Notes: generated by a model from the sequence alone, not told the origin. 33,602 bases of DNA from Mesostigma viride (GCA_009746045.1 RPFO01002243.1:42501-76102), one strand, 5' to 3'. Counted from the first letter of the stretch, positions 1 through 8,652 are shown. Program-made: numbers and translations.

Positions 1-877
1 CGCTGATCCCCGAGTAAAATGCCTCTGGTCGGATGACACAGAGCATTACTAAGTGCATGAAAGCCCTGCACGCAATGTGGAATGGTGGAGGATGGTAGCT
101 GCGGTGAACCACCCTTTGCTGCCGACGGGAGCCCCCCTCCCGACTAGGCTCCGCTAGGTATCCCGCTTGAGGTAGCTAGCTGGGGCGGGCAGATTGGGGG
201 GTGTGATTCCAGCACAGCTGTGCCAATCAAGTGAGATGCGCCTCCAGAACGGAACGTAACAAGGTATCAGAAAAAAACTGGGGAAATGACAAATGCTGAC
301 GAAAGAACAGGCCGCTGCGCCAGCCTGCAGGGTGGTGGGGTTGAACAAGAACCACGTGAGGCGAGAAAAGGACATCCCCGCCAACTGCCTGGAAAGCATA
401 AGGCATCACCAAAAGGAAGCCTGCATCAACTCCGCAGTGGAATATAAAAGGCAGAAACAGCCCACATTGCAAACTTGAGCACAGTGTCGGCACCGAGCCG
501 ATAAGAAGCTCAGAAACACAAGCAAACCGAGAGAATATTTAGGCACATAAGAAACCTAAACAACGTGACCGCACGAAAAGAATTAGCACACACGCGTGAC
601 ACGAGCATAATGTCAGGGCCAGCCAATGATACTTGCTTGTGGCACGCCATTCCCAAGAGGGGGGGGGCAAGAACAACTGCAGCTTCACAAACTGGTTTAC
701 TAGTAGCATGATGTTCATCGAGCGCATCCCCAGACCAGCAGATACACATCATCGTCAGCGCTGCCATGTGGCGCGACAGTACATCCGCCACATGAACATC
801 CAAGAATCGATGTTCACAAAAACCACAGCATGGGTCACTCGGCATCAGCGGTGCCACATGGCGCGACCAGGACGTAC

Positions 878-1120
878 GATGAGAACGGTGGTCATGCTTG
901 GAAAATAGCGCGCGAAAATCTCCGCTCCCATGTCCGTGCCGTACGATACGCCCTCGGCCAGAGGCCTCGCGGCAAATGTCTCCCACAGCATCTTGCGTGC
1001 ACGCACGTCGTGGGGGTCCCTGGCGATTATGTCCACCATCCCCTGGCGGTGGAGGTTTCCCGCCAGCACGAGCACCCCAGGGGCCATGTCTCCGATGAAG
1101 GCGGCCAATGAGAGCCGTGC
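878..1120 (-). CDS. Candidate host exon (spliced gene)
   Basis: On the minus strand this 243-base segment is open in one frame for 81 codons with natural-looking protein composition (contains IIARDPHDVRARKMLWETF). It is preceded by an AG acceptor-like sequence (CACCAG just above 1120) and followed by a GTACGT donor-like sequence (877-872). The length is a multiple of three, so phase is kept. I do not recognise the protein. It may belong to the same gene as the candidate exon at 2640-2759, upstream on the same strand. Confidence is low because splice sites were judged by eye. Confidence 0.33.
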
Positions 1121-1902
1121 CTGGTGATCATTGATACAGGTTTAGATGCACGGCAGCCAATACCAGTGTTAGTTGTCAAAAAGCCCCCAGGAGGGTGGCC
1201 GATGAGAGTTCCCCCGGGTGATCAATCGATACTGTTTAAAGCGCATGACAGTAATGACAGTTTTTGTGGTTGTTAGATGTATGTAGCACCCACAAAGGCG
1301 GTCAGTGTCAGACACGCCTTCTCACGATCAGATCTTTGCGCAAAGAATCTGCATCTGCGGTTTGAATGGCAGGACAAAACATTTTTGGCCAGGCTTTGGG
1401 AAAGCGTCTACCTTTGTGTAATGCACCGACCCACCCATCCATCCACCCATCCATCAATCCGGCCCGCCCGCATGCCTGCCTGCCCGCCCGCCGGCCGCCT
1501 GCCCATCGCTTTGTCCACCCACCAAACGGCTAGCTGTCGCAAATGGCTGATTGGATTAGCTGCCAATGGATTTCTGACTTCCATTTTGCTTCATAACATA
1601 ACACGTGCTTCACCCCTTGCTTTTCTACAAAGAAGTGACCAGCACAGACATTACGTGAACCTATATCCCACCTATGCGGGTAACATACCCAACATTTTCA
1701 CAATCCAACCGGGGATGCGTGTGTGTGTGTGTGTGGGATCTGATGTGCTGATTCATCATACCAAGTACCTGCTGTACAGAGCAGTATCTAAGAAGACAAA
1801 ATCCACACTACAATAATACAATAACAACATTCGTATACCAGGAAGTAGGGTTGCGACATGAAAAGCCCGCATGCAGGGTTTCCTTAAAGGTTTTTGCACT
1901 CG

Positions 1903-2323
1903 GCCACGTGTGGCGTTTTCAACTTCCGGAACGACTGCTGACTCGGCCACTGTGTGGCTTTTAGCAAATAAAAATTGGGCCCGGCAAGGCCACGTGTGGC
2001 GTGGCACCCAAGGGGCTTTTCGTCTAACTCTCCTTGGTGCAGCGACGTGATTCTCCGGCGCAGAAACTACAAGTAGACAGGCGCGGCGCTACAAGGGCCA
2101 ATATTACAGCGAGTGAGTGTTATGCGGCCCGTGCTCAGTACTCAGTGCCGACAGATCACTGCAGAGTGGCCTCCAGCGCCACCTGCGGAGTTGTTGTTGT
2201 TGTTGTTGTTGCTGTTGTAGGCCGCGGTTTGTGGCGGAATGGTGGCAGAGGAGTGCTTCTGACACAGCCAATCGTGGCGTCAGCTGTAGTAGGGTCGACT
2301 TCTATGCACGGCCACTCTGTGGC
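1903..2323. repeat. Recurring GCCAC-GTGGC hairpin motif
   Basis: A short near-palindrome with arms GCCAC and GTGGC appears four times: 1903-1914 and 1989-2000 (identical GCCACGTGTGGC), 1945-1957 (one extra base) and 2311-2323 (changed centre). Each could form a small hairpin. No function is assigned. Confidence 0.5.
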
Positions 2324-2639
2324 GAACGGAAACGAGAAAGTAGAACAGCACCGCCAAATTGTGGAGTATGGGCCCCCTTGCCAAAGGATGTGCGACCGCC
2401 ACAAATCACAAAATTTGGTGCCACACCGCCACAATTTGCGGCAAAACGCCACTTAAAAAAAACACTGCCCGCATGAAACCCTTGGCCCTTAGCCATCCTG
2501 GTAAACACTACATCAGAAAAGCCAAGTCACGCAGAGACCCACAATGATTTTCCCATTCGCACAAACCTTTTTAGTTATCTCTGTCTGCGCGCGTTCCTAT
2601 CATCTATAGCAGGACAAGCCCTCCCCTATCCCCACGAAC

Positions 2640-2759
2640 CGTATTGGAAAGCTCATGCTGGAGGCCTCTGCCCAGCCCCGATGCCTCCTTGTACACCGTG
2701 GCATGGTACAGCCGTAGCACAAACAGCGCGGTGGACATGACCGAGAGGGCCAGGATCAG
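2640..2759 (-). CDS. Candidate host exon encoding a membrane segment
   Basis: On the minus strand this 120-base segment is open for 40 codons, beginning with a hydrophobic stretch (LILALSVMSTALFVLRLY) that looks like a transmembrane helix and ending in a polar segment. A pyrimidine-rich acceptor-like tract ending in CAG lies just above 2759 and a GTTCGT donor-like sequence just below 2640. Length is a multiple of three. It is candidate upstream exon to 878-1120. The family is not recognised. The 38-bp tandem array just upstream would then be intronic or upstream of the gene. Confidence 0.33.
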
Positions 2760-2809
2760 CTGAAGGTGGGGGGAGGGATAGGCACAGGACATGCGAGAGA
2801 ATGTTCAAT

Positions 2810-3151
2810 GAGAACCCGCTCATGACTAGGCTTAGGAGAGTAGCGACGAGAACCCGCTCATGACTAGGCTTAGGAGAGTAGCGACGAGAACCCGCTCATG
2901 ACTAGGCTTAGGAGAGTAGCGACGAGAACCTGCTCATGACTAGGCTTAGGAGAGTAGCGACGAGAACCCGCTCATGACTAGGCTTAGGAGAGTAGCGACA
3001 AGAACCTGCTCATGACTAGGCTTAGGAGAGTAGCGACGAGAACCCGCTCATGACTAGGCTTAGGAGAGTAGCGACGAGAACCCGCTCATGACTAGGCTTA
3101 GGAGAGTAGCGACGAGAACCCGCTCATGACTAGGCTTAGGAGAGTAGTAAG
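2810..3151. repeat. 38-bp tandem repeat, nine copies
   Basis: Nine head-to-tail copies of a 38-bp unit begin at 2810, 2848, 2886, 2924, 2962, 3000, 3038, 3076 and 3114. The unit runs GAGAACCCGCTCATGACTAG then GCTTAGGAGAGTAGCGAC. Units are nearly identical: two have CCTG for CCCG near the start, and the last one ends differently. Such an array is a minisatellite of the kind usual in eukaryotic non-coding DNA. The homogeneity suggests recent expansion. Confidence 0.9.
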
Positions 3152-3274
3152 GAGAACCTGGTTCTTGCTAGGTTTACAATGTTTGCAGCGAGCACAAGGT
3201 AATGCGCCTACGATGTACGCACTTGTGATCCGGCACATGCGGCAAACGCGCGATCAGCTCCAGGGCAAGAAGAC

Positions 3275-3379
3275 GCGCATGAACAGGATAGGTGACACAC
3301 ATCGCTCTTAATAATAGGCTACCTCCACACCCAGCTATACCGACGCACATGAACAGGATGGGTGACACACATCGCTTTA
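3275..3379. repeat. Short direct duplication (about 38 bp, two copies)
   Basis: A segment containing CATGAACAGGATRGGTGACA followed by CACATCGCT is present at about 3275-3310 and again at about 3341-3379 with few changes. Nothing else is recognisable in this part. Confidence 0.6.
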
Positions 3380-4186
3380 ACACTAGCTAGCTCCTTCTTG
3401 ATGTTTCCGTGGCCTGGCCGCTACCTGCCCGCCACCTTTGGGCAATAGTGAATGCGGGGGGCGCGGCCGCCGTGGCTGAGCACGGCAAGTTTGCCTCTTA
3501 TTACGGCTTGGTGGGGCATTATCGGGTCATTCCTTCTGTGGTGGAGTAGTTTGGGGCCACATGCCATCGACCTAGCTGGTCCCCCTACTGGCAGAAGCGG
3601 ATATCACTATCCTTGACTATGGCAATTGCGGATATGTTATTCCACCATCTGGGGCTTGCTTTCTTGCCACCCAACCTTCCTCCAGGATTTGATCATGGGC
3701 AGTGGCAAGCTGCCGCCCATATCCGGAAACGCGTGCGTATTGTCCCTCAAAATACGGCCATACGCGTATTTTCAACCCCGCCATATAATACGCGTATGAT
3801 ATGTGTTTCGGACTTTGGAAATTTTGGGCGTACATTGTACAAGATTGTGATAGCTTTCACAATCTACTTACTTATACTTCCTTCCTACTTATACTTATCA
3901 GCATTGACCGCTTTTGGGCGGATGGAAAGCCTTTAAAATGCTCTACAAGTCTATGATGTTAAATTGGCATAGGCTGCTTTTATTCATCTGCTAAACTTCA
4001 TGAAACTAGGAGGCATTACAATTCGTTCAAGTGGCCCGCCGGAGCGGCTGTACAATTTTTCCCAGTGAGCGCGCTGCCAAGTGTACTTGTGGGCAAATTT
4101 TTAGGTGCCCCGTCACTTCGAGGTACTAAAAATTAGGCTACGGTACGAATTCAGCGAATTTCAGCGAATTTTCAGTCGAACCAAAG

Positions 4187-4380
4187 GAAGTGACGCCAAC
4201 TACCAAAAAGTTTCCGTTACGAATTTTCAGCCCAACACTCGCGCAAAATGAAGTGACGGCAACTACCAAAAAGTTTCCGTTACGAATTTTCACTCCCACA
4301 CGTTTGCACAAGAGGAAGTGACGGCAACTACCAAACAGTTTCCGTTACGAATTTTCAGTCCCACACTTCGCGCAAATTTT
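4187..4380. repeat. Three imperfect 63-65 bp tandem repeats
   Basis: Three successive units each start with GAAGTGACG (about 4187, 4250 and 4314) and contain CAACTACCAAAMAGTTTCCG followed by TTACGAATTTTCA. They sit inside the element bounded by inverted repeats. Confidence 0.8.
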
Positions 4381-4680
4381 AGTAGGGCTGCACGCAAGCT
4401 ACCTTTCAAAATTTTGCGCTAGTATGGAACGCATTTCATTCGTCTGGAGGAACGCTGCCCGCCAACTACCCCCGTTCAGAATGTTCCGCCGAAATTTACT
4501 TGAGATTTGGAAATCTGAACGTGCGCGCAAATTTTAGTAGGGCTGCACGCAAGCTACCTTTCAAAATTTTGCGCAAGTATGGAACGCAATTCATTCGTCC
4601 GGAGGAATGCTGCTCGTCAACTGCCCCCGTTCAGAAAGTTGCGCCGAACTTTACTTGAGATTTGGAAATCTGAACGTGCG
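4370..4680. repeat. Two tandem copies of a 155-bp unit
   Basis: The segment starting GCGCAAATTTTAGTAGGGCT at 4370 is repeated from 4525, with a handful of substitutions, ending at GAAATCTGAACGTGCG in both copies. They lie inside the same mobile-element candidate. Confidence 0.85.
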
Positions 4681-4961
4681 GTTGGAGTTTCGCGGGGAAA
4701 CCCAAGTTCCCTAGTAATTCACCAATGGCGCGCTTCGAACACTTGTCCGCTAAAACCTAAGCAGCCGCTCCGGCTGGCCACTTAAACGAAACTTGATGGG
4801 TTTTATGGCATGTATCACGAGTGTGGCGTGCAGTTGTGCACAGATATTGCACATTTAGGGCACGCTATGCTTGGACAATAAAGGCAGGTGTTAACCCATA
4901 CTAGCCCGGGCCGACCCGACCCCCTGTCGGCCCTCTGTCAGCCCGCTTTTCAAAGTATGAC

Positions 4962-5020
4962 AGCTGGCACTCTAATGCTGGCACACTAGCAGAAAAAAGT
5001 GTAGGTGTGATATAGGTATC
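4962..5020 (+). promoter_or_regulatory. Duplicated promoter block before the first arm gene
   Basis: This block holds two GCTGGCA direct repeats spaced 14 bp (4963 and 4977) around TCTAATG, then an A-run, GTGTAGGT and TATAGGTATC directly before the ATG. The same order recurs before the paralogous gene at 5405 (GCTGGCA at 5353 and 5367, A-run, GTGTAGGT, TATAAGTATC). Conservation of a 60-base block in front of two diverged paralogues points to a functional viral promoter. Mirror copies lie at about 9813-9871 and 9429-9481. Confidence 0.7.
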
Positions 5021-5326
5021 ATGCCAGTAAAACGAATGTTCCCGGCTGGCGACCCGCCTGGCCGTCATCATCTAGGCGTGATCAACCAATTCAACCGCAA
5101 CCTGTACGAGCTCCGGCTTGAAGCCATGCGCAGGAATATGCGCGTCGTTGAACGGCAAAGAGCAATCGAGGCCGAAATGGCCGCCCAGGCCCAGGCCCAG
5201 GCCATAGCCCAAGCAGCGGCCGGCCAGCTGCAGTGGGTGGTGGAGGTGCACGAGCAGCAACAACACCGCGCGCGACGTGTACGGCGGACCAAGAGGCGCC
5301 GGGGGGGAAGCGCTAGGGCCCGCTAG
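5021..5326 (+). CDS. Small basic Gln/Ala-rich protein (arm gene 1, left copy)
   Basis: This is a 101-residue protein of unknown function. It begins MPVKRMF, has a conserved LEAMRRN segment at about 33-39, an Ala/Gln-rich helical stretch (residues 48-68, four QA repeats) and a strongly basic tail (RRVRRTKRRRGGSARAR, 85-101) that could bind nucleic acid or serve as a nuclear localisation signal. It is a paralogue of the next gene, sharing the start, the LEAMRRN segment, EQQQHRA and the basic tail, and it has a duplicated promoter block. An identical copy is at 9507-9812. The start is the ATG right after TATAGGTATC. Confidence 0.7.
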   Translation: MPVKRMFPAGDPPGRHHLGVINQFNRNLYELRLEAMRRNMRVVERQRAIEAEMAAQAQAQAIAQAAAGQLQWVVEVHEQQQHRARRVRRTKRRRGGSARAR

Positions 5327-5404
5327 CCCGGCCCGACCCGACCCCTTGTAAAGCTGGCACTATAATGCTGGCAAAAAAAAAAGTGTAGGTAGGGTATAAG
5401 TATC

Positions 5405-5833
5405 ATGCCAGTACAACGAAGGTTCGAATCGGGTGTCGACCGGCCTGGCAGCTATCTTGCGTACCGCCGGGCGGTCAACGCGCCACCTTACTACCGCGAC
5501 CCGTACGAGCGTAGACTCGAAGCCATGCGCAGGAATTTGCAATATGGTGGCATTGAACGGCCAAGAGACCTGCGGTACAACGTTATCGCCGTGCTCGGGG
5601 ACCAGGCCATGGCCTGGGCAAGAGCCCAGGAAGCGGCGGACCAGGCCGCACGGCGGGTGGTGCACGAGCAGCAACAACACCGCGCGCAACGACGTGTACG
5701 GCGGACCAAGAGGCGCCGGGGGGGAAGCGCTAGGGCCCGTGACCCTTGCAATTTTGTCCCTTGCAATAGATATAGACGATGGAAGAGGGCACGTCCCCAC
5801 CCGAGTCCACGCACGTACCGCGCCGAAAAATGA
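5405..5833 (+). CDS. Small basic protein, paralogue of arm gene 1 (arm gene 2, left copy)
   Basis: This 142-residue protein is a tandem paralogue of the 101-residue gene just upstream. It shares MPV-R-F at the start, LEAMRRN, an Ala-rich helix, EQQQHRA and the basic block RRVRRTKRRRGGSARAR. The paralogue stops right after that block. Here the stop codon is absent and about 30 more residues follow, overlapping the start of the next gene (5779). The extra tail may therefore be read-through of a lost stop rather than ancestral protein. Function is unknown. The basic tail suggests DNA or RNA binding. The mirror copy is at 9000-9428. Confidence 0.65.
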   Translation: MPVQRRFESGVDRPGSYLAYRRAVNAPPYYRDPYERRLEAMRRNLQYGGIERPRDLRYNVIAVLGDQAMAWARAQEAADQAARRVVHEQQQHRAQRRVRRTKRRRGGSARARDPCNFVPCNRYRRWKRARPHPSPRTYRAEK

Positions 5834-6149
5834 AGGCGGACGGCACGTACTACACCCCCCGCCCCCGCCACCTCCTCCCGGCCCGGTGCTTCGGGCACTC
5901 AAGTACATCGTGCAGTCCCCGCTGGGGGCCCCACTCCGGTTTCTGGTGACGTACGGGGTAAAGGGAGACGGGTTTGTACCGGCCTACGAGGCGATGTTCA
6001 GACTGACCCTGTTGATGGCCGTAATCCTCGCGTACTTCGTGTATTTCCTGGTCAAGATGTGGCGTCGCCCCGTCAAGCTGGACTTCACCCCGGCCGTGGC
6101 GGCCGTAAAGAGGCTCCCCACTCCAAGCAGCGGGCCGACAGTGGGCTGA
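5779..6149 (+). CDS. Single-pass membrane protein, frame broken at a C run (arm gene 3, left copy)
   Basis: Reading from the ATG at 5779 gives a polar N-terminus (MEEGTSPPEST, then a basic patch and a KADGTYYTP segment). This frame enters a C-rich stretch (5855-5866) and then ends early. The frame one base earlier is open from there to 6149 and encodes a proline run, a folded-looking segment (VLRALKYIVQSPLG, VTYGVKGDGFVPAYEAMF), a clear transmembrane helix (LTLLMAVILAYFVYFLV) and a basic tail. One missing C in the run would join the two parts into a protein of about 123 residues. Alternatively the downstream frame starts elsewhere. Probably a small virion membrane protein. Same arrangement in the mirror copy. 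Confidence 0.6.
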
Positions 6150-6180
6150 GTAATTATCCATCGCAGTATTATCCATCACC

Positions 6181-6348
6181 ATGTTCATGCTATTGCTCGT
6201 GATCATCCTGCTGTTTGTGATCTTCATGATGCGTAACATGCCCGAACCCGCTACCCCCCCTCGGACCCCGGTGCAGCCGCCGTGGCGTACGAGGCCACCC
6301 CCAACCCGGAGCCGGACAGCACGGCCGCGGCCCCCGCGAACACGGTAG
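6181..6348 (+). CDS. Short frame as sequenced: N-terminal membrane segment of arm gene 4
   Basis: As the bases stand, the ATG at 6181 encodes 55 residues: one transmembrane helix followed by a Pro/Arg-rich tail produced by the frame change at 6254-6260. It is listed because it is the literal reading. I think it is the 5' part of the broken gene ending at 6659 and not an independent gene. Confidence 0.4.
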   Translation: MFMLLLVIILLFVIFMMRNMPEPATPPRTPVQPPWRTRPPPTRSRTARPRPPRTR

Positions 6349-6659
6349 ACCCCCGCGCGCCTGAGGAGAAGGCCGAGCGCGTGCGCTTCAAGGAGGCGAT
6401 ACCCGGAATGGTCACCAACGTGCAGTCGATGATCGTGGACAGCGTGAACCCCGTGTCCATGTTGGGCGGCCTCATGAGCGGGTTCGGCATGATTCCCAAC
6501 AAGGCGGCCGACAAGGTCAGCAAGGCGGGCGCCAAGATCACCAAGGCCGTGGTGGGGCACACCCCGGGCGGGGCGCTGATGCAGGCGTTCAAGGAGAAGA
6601 AGAGCGCGCGGTGCAAGGCCAAGAAGTTCTTCAGCTGGGGGTTCGCCAAGTGCAAGTAG
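6181..6659 (+). CDS. Membrane-anchored protein, frame broken at a C7 run (arm gene 4, left copy)
   Basis: The ATG at 6181 opens with a very hydrophobic helix (MFMLLLVIILLFVIFMM) and then NMPEPATPP. At a run of seven C (6254-6260) this frame turns into arginine/proline-rich junk and stops at 6348. The frame one base earlier continues as an acidic/proline linker, a mid domain with ERVRFKEAIPGMV and NPVSMLGGLMSGFGMIP, and a Cys/Lys-rich tail (KKSARCKAKKFFSWGFAKCK) to 6659. One missing C explains it and would give an N-terminally anchored protein of about 159 residues. An alternative is initiation at the GTG at 6282. The mirror copy has this break plus a second one. Confidence 0.6.
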
Positions 6660-6689
6660 CGCCGAGGGGCGGGAACGCCGGGAGAGCTT

Positions 6690-6932
6690 GGATGTTCTTC
6701 TCCCCCCCGTTTTTGAGAAGCCTATCCACGATCTCGCTCGAAACGGGATTCTCACCCCCCGCCAGTTTTTTTGGCAAGGAGAAGCCTATCCAACAACATT
6801 GCTCGATAATGCCCGGAGAGGGCGTCTTAAATTTGTTCGACGGTCGAGCAGGGTTTAAGAGGAGGGGAATTTGGATAGTCTTCTTTTGGTAGTCTTCTTT
6901 TTGGAGAGAAAAAAAAAGTATTTTATGGCGTA
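6690..6932 (+). repeat. Terminal-type repeat zone, left arm
   Basis: Here GAGAAGCCTATCC occurs twice and its inverse type GGATAGTCTTCT once, together with one copy of a roughly 90-bp repeat (about 6804-6895) containing GGCGTCTTAAATTTGTTCGA and TTTGGATAGTCTTCTTTTGG. The 90-bp unit recurs at about 7945-8035 and 7705-7790 (minus) and at 10253-10345 and 10495-10582 (plus). Short ORFs through this zone are low-complexity artefacts. It may be a viral genome-end or replication element. Confidence 0.75.
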
Positions 6933-6972
6933 GTGGCCACTGAATCCGGGCGGGGAGGAGCCAGGGGGTCCC

Positions 6973-6999
6973 TGTCAAACTTTGACACCCGGTGTCAAA
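6973..6999. promoter_or_regulatory. Nested palindromes, operator-like
   Basis: Two overlapping perfect palindromes share one half: TGTCAAA-C-TTTGACA at 6973-6987 and TTTGACACC-C-GGTGTCAAA at 6981-6999. This gives three TGTCAAA half-sites, in alternating orientation, in 27 bases. Such a design fits a dimeric DNA-binding protein or a cruciform/hairpin. Similar single boxes follow nearby and one lies before arm gene 1 (about 4937 and 4958). No binding protein can be named. Confidence 0.6.
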
Positions 7000-7423
7000 G
7001 TCCGGGCTCTTCCTGTTGGAAGGTACTTATATACTGTCACTTTAGATATTTTTTTTGCCCTTATGCTGCCAAACTCTGACACCTCCCCTGGTAACCACCG
7101 CTCGGCGTGTGATTATTTTTCAAAGATTGACACTTATGCTGGCGTCTGTCACCCCACTGGCCCCTGTCACCACCCGAATCGGTGTGTGATGGGGGCTTTT
7201 TTGCATTTAGCCAATAGAAATCGGACACGTGGCATGCTGCATGCCTCTTCGCTGCCCTGTCACCATCATCGGCGGCGCGGAGCGCGCGGGATGTCGTTTG
7301 GAATCTTACGGTATCTTTGCTGGCATCTGTCACCACCACTGTTCGGGGGGCACGCAGCGCCACCCCTCCACAAACCCGGGGCGGGGTGTGCCGGGACGTA
7401 GGTGTGCTGTATACTTGCTGACG

Positions 7424-7561
7424 TCATCGCTCGTCTTTGCTCACGTCAGCGGGCACATCGACCGGGGTGGCAAGCACGATCTTCCCGTCGCGCACAACCC
7501 ACTTGGCGGCGGGCGTCCACCACTGCAGGCCGGCCCACGGGGGGGTGGCGGCCGCATCCAT
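7424..7561 (-). CDS. Short hypothetical protein in the spacer
   Basis: The minus strand from the ATG at 7561 gives 45 residues with unusually natural composition for this zone, including three tryptophans and a segment WVVRDGKIVLATPVDVP. No promoter was recognised. The upstream sequence in the same frame lies in the repeat zone, so the piece could also be a 3' remnant of a larger gene. Unknown function, low confidence. Confidence 0.35.
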   Translation of the reverse strand: MDAAATPPWAGLQWWTPAAKWVVRDGKIVLATPVDVPADVSKDER

Positions 7562-7589
7562 TAACCACTGCGGACATTTTTTTTCGGGG

Positions 7590-8150
7590 GCTCTCAACAC
7601 GGCCCCGCCTTGGATAGCCTTCTCCGACCCAAAAAAGAGAAGCCTATCCAATACAACCCCTGCCAACCCCGGCCCATCCATCCGCCACCAGGAAAAAAAA
7701 AGAGAAGACTATCCAAACTCGACCCCTGACAACCCCTGGTGGGGGGGCGAGTAAATTTAAGACACCCTCTCCCGCAGTTCTCGGGCAATGTTCGTGGATA
7801 GGCTTCTCTTGGATAGGCTTCTTTTTCGGGCCCGGCCGCAACTATTATCCCCCCCAGGCCTATACCCTATAGCCTATACCCCCCCCCCCGAAAAATTTCC
7901 TTACGCCATAAAATACTTTTTTTTTCTCTCCAAAAAGAAGACTACCAAAAGAAGACTATCCAAATTCCCCTCCTCTTAAACCCTGCTCGACCGTCGAACA
8001 AATTTAAGACGCCCTCTCCGGGCATTATCGAGCAATGTTGTTGGATAGGCTTCTCCTTGCCAAAAAAACTGGCGGGGGGTGAGAATCCCGTTTCGAGCGA
8101 GATCGTGGATAGGCTTCTCAAAAACGGGGGGGAGAAGAACATCCAAGCTC
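7590..8150 (-). repeat. Terminal-type repeat zone, right arm and inner extension
   Basis: This is the minus-strand counterpart of 10130-10705: two 90-bp units (about 7945-8035 and 7705-7790), at least six GGATAGNCTTCTC or GAGAAGNCTATCC motifs (for example 7616, 7638, 7702, 7797, 7811, 8042 and 8107) and, between them, TATAGGGTATAGG-type runs (about 7858-7892). Part of it (7902-8150) is the right inverted-repeat arm. No gene is supported. Confidence 0.75.
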
Positions 8151-8174
8151 TCCCGGCGTTCCCGCCCCTCGGCG

Positions 8175-8652
8175 CTACTTGCACTTGGCGAACCCCCAGC
8201 TGAAGAACTTCTTGGCCTTGCACCGCGCGCTCTTCTTCTCCTTGAACGCCTGCATCAGCGCCCGCCCGGGGTGTGCCCCACCACGGCCTTGGTGATCTTG
8301 GCGCCCGCCTTGCTGACCTTGTCGGCCGCCTTGTTGGGAATCATGCCGAACCCGCTCATGAGGCCGCCCAACATGGACACGGGGTTCACGCTGTCCACGA
8401 TCATCGACTGCACGTTGGTGACCATTCCGGGTATCGCCTCCTTGAAGCGCACGCGCTCGGCCTTCTCCTCAGGCGCGCGGGGGTCTACCGTGTTCGCGGG
8501 GGCCGCGGCCGTGCTGTCCGGCTCCGGGTTGGGGGTGGCCTCGTACGCCACGGCGGCTGCACCGGGGTCCGAGGGGGGGTAGCGGGTTCGGGCATGTTAC
8601 GCATCATGAAGATCACAAACAGCAGGATGATCACGAGCAATAGCATGAACAT
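8175..8652 (-). CDS. Membrane-anchored protein, broken twice (arm gene 4, right copy)
   Basis: This is the mirror copy of 6181-6659. It has the same break at the run of seven G on the plus strand (8573-8579) and a further single-base loss near 8262-8268, where the left arm has one more G. After that loss the frame ends in TPGGR at about 8255, so the Cys/Lys-rich C-terminal segment is out of frame here. If this base difference is real, only the left copy could make the full C-terminus. Confidence 0.6.

Larger units (their letters stand above)
4022..4790. mobile_element. MITE-like element with 29-bp terminal inverted repeats
   Basis: The 29 bases at 4022-4050 match the reverse complement of 4762-4790 at 27 positions (core AAGTGGCC, then GCCGGAGCGGCTG), so a 769-bp segment is bounded by terminal inverted repeats. 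No transposase gene is seen inside, which fits a non-autonomous miniature element. The inside is made of tandem repeats (three units at 4187-4380 and two 155-bp units at 4370-4680). No clear target-site duplication was found next to the ends, so the exact limits are uncertain. It lies about 110 bp from the start of the viral inverted repeat. Confidence 0.65.
1..4899. other. Probable host flank, low coding density
   Basis: No convincing intron-free gene is visible in this stretch. Base composition is more AT-rich than in the viral part, and the sequence holds CCAT, GT and GTT microsatellites (about 1425-1460, 1718-1735, 2191-2217), a 38-bp tandem array, an element with terminal inverted repeats and two exon-like segments on the minus strand. 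All this suits eukaryotic nuclear DNA and is unlike the dense coding to the right. The assignment to a host is inference. An unusual non-coding viral end or a chimeric contig are the alternatives. Confidence 0.55.
4900..6932 (+). repeat. Left arm of a 2.03-kb inverted repeat
   Basis: The sequence from ACTAGCCCGGGCC at 4900 to TTATGGCGTA at 6932 recurs in reverse complement at 7902-9933. Every gene in it has the same length in both arms apart from one single-base difference near 6565. Homology stops abruptly at both ends: outside 4900 and 9933 the flanks are unrelated, and inside 6932 and 7902 the next bases differ. It contains four small genes and the start of the GAGAAGNCTATCC repeat zone. 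It resembles a viral terminal repeat or a fold-back duplication. Confidence 0.95.
6933..7901. other. Spacer between the inverted-repeat arms
   Basis: The first two thirds (6933-7590) are unique in the window and mostly non-coding. They hold nested TGTCAAA palindromes (6973-6999), further TGTCA/TGTCACC boxes, a near-repeated TGCTGGCRTCTGTCACC (about 7138 and 7321) and one short ORF on the minus strand (7424-7561). The last third (7590-7901) is related in reverse complement to 10380-10705 and carries further GGATAG(G/C)CTTCTC motifs. If the arms are viral ends, this is the junction or loop region. Confidence 0.7.

Noticed and set aside
1277-1816. 179-codon ORF over the CCAT repeat
   Set aside because: Low-complexity microsatellite translation (PTHPSTHPSIRP) without protein character.
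2810-3151. CRISPR array
   Set aside because: The 38-bp units are head-to-tail without unique spacers, so it is a minisatellite.
5424-5440. tRNA T-loop (GGTTCGAATC)
   Set aside because: It lies inside the coding sequence of the 142-residue arm gene and no acceptor or anticodon arms can be formed.
5850-6755. Long minus-strand ORF over the left arm genes (301 codons)
   Set aside because: It is Gly/Arg/His-rich shadow coding opposite the real genes and recurs only because the arm recurs.
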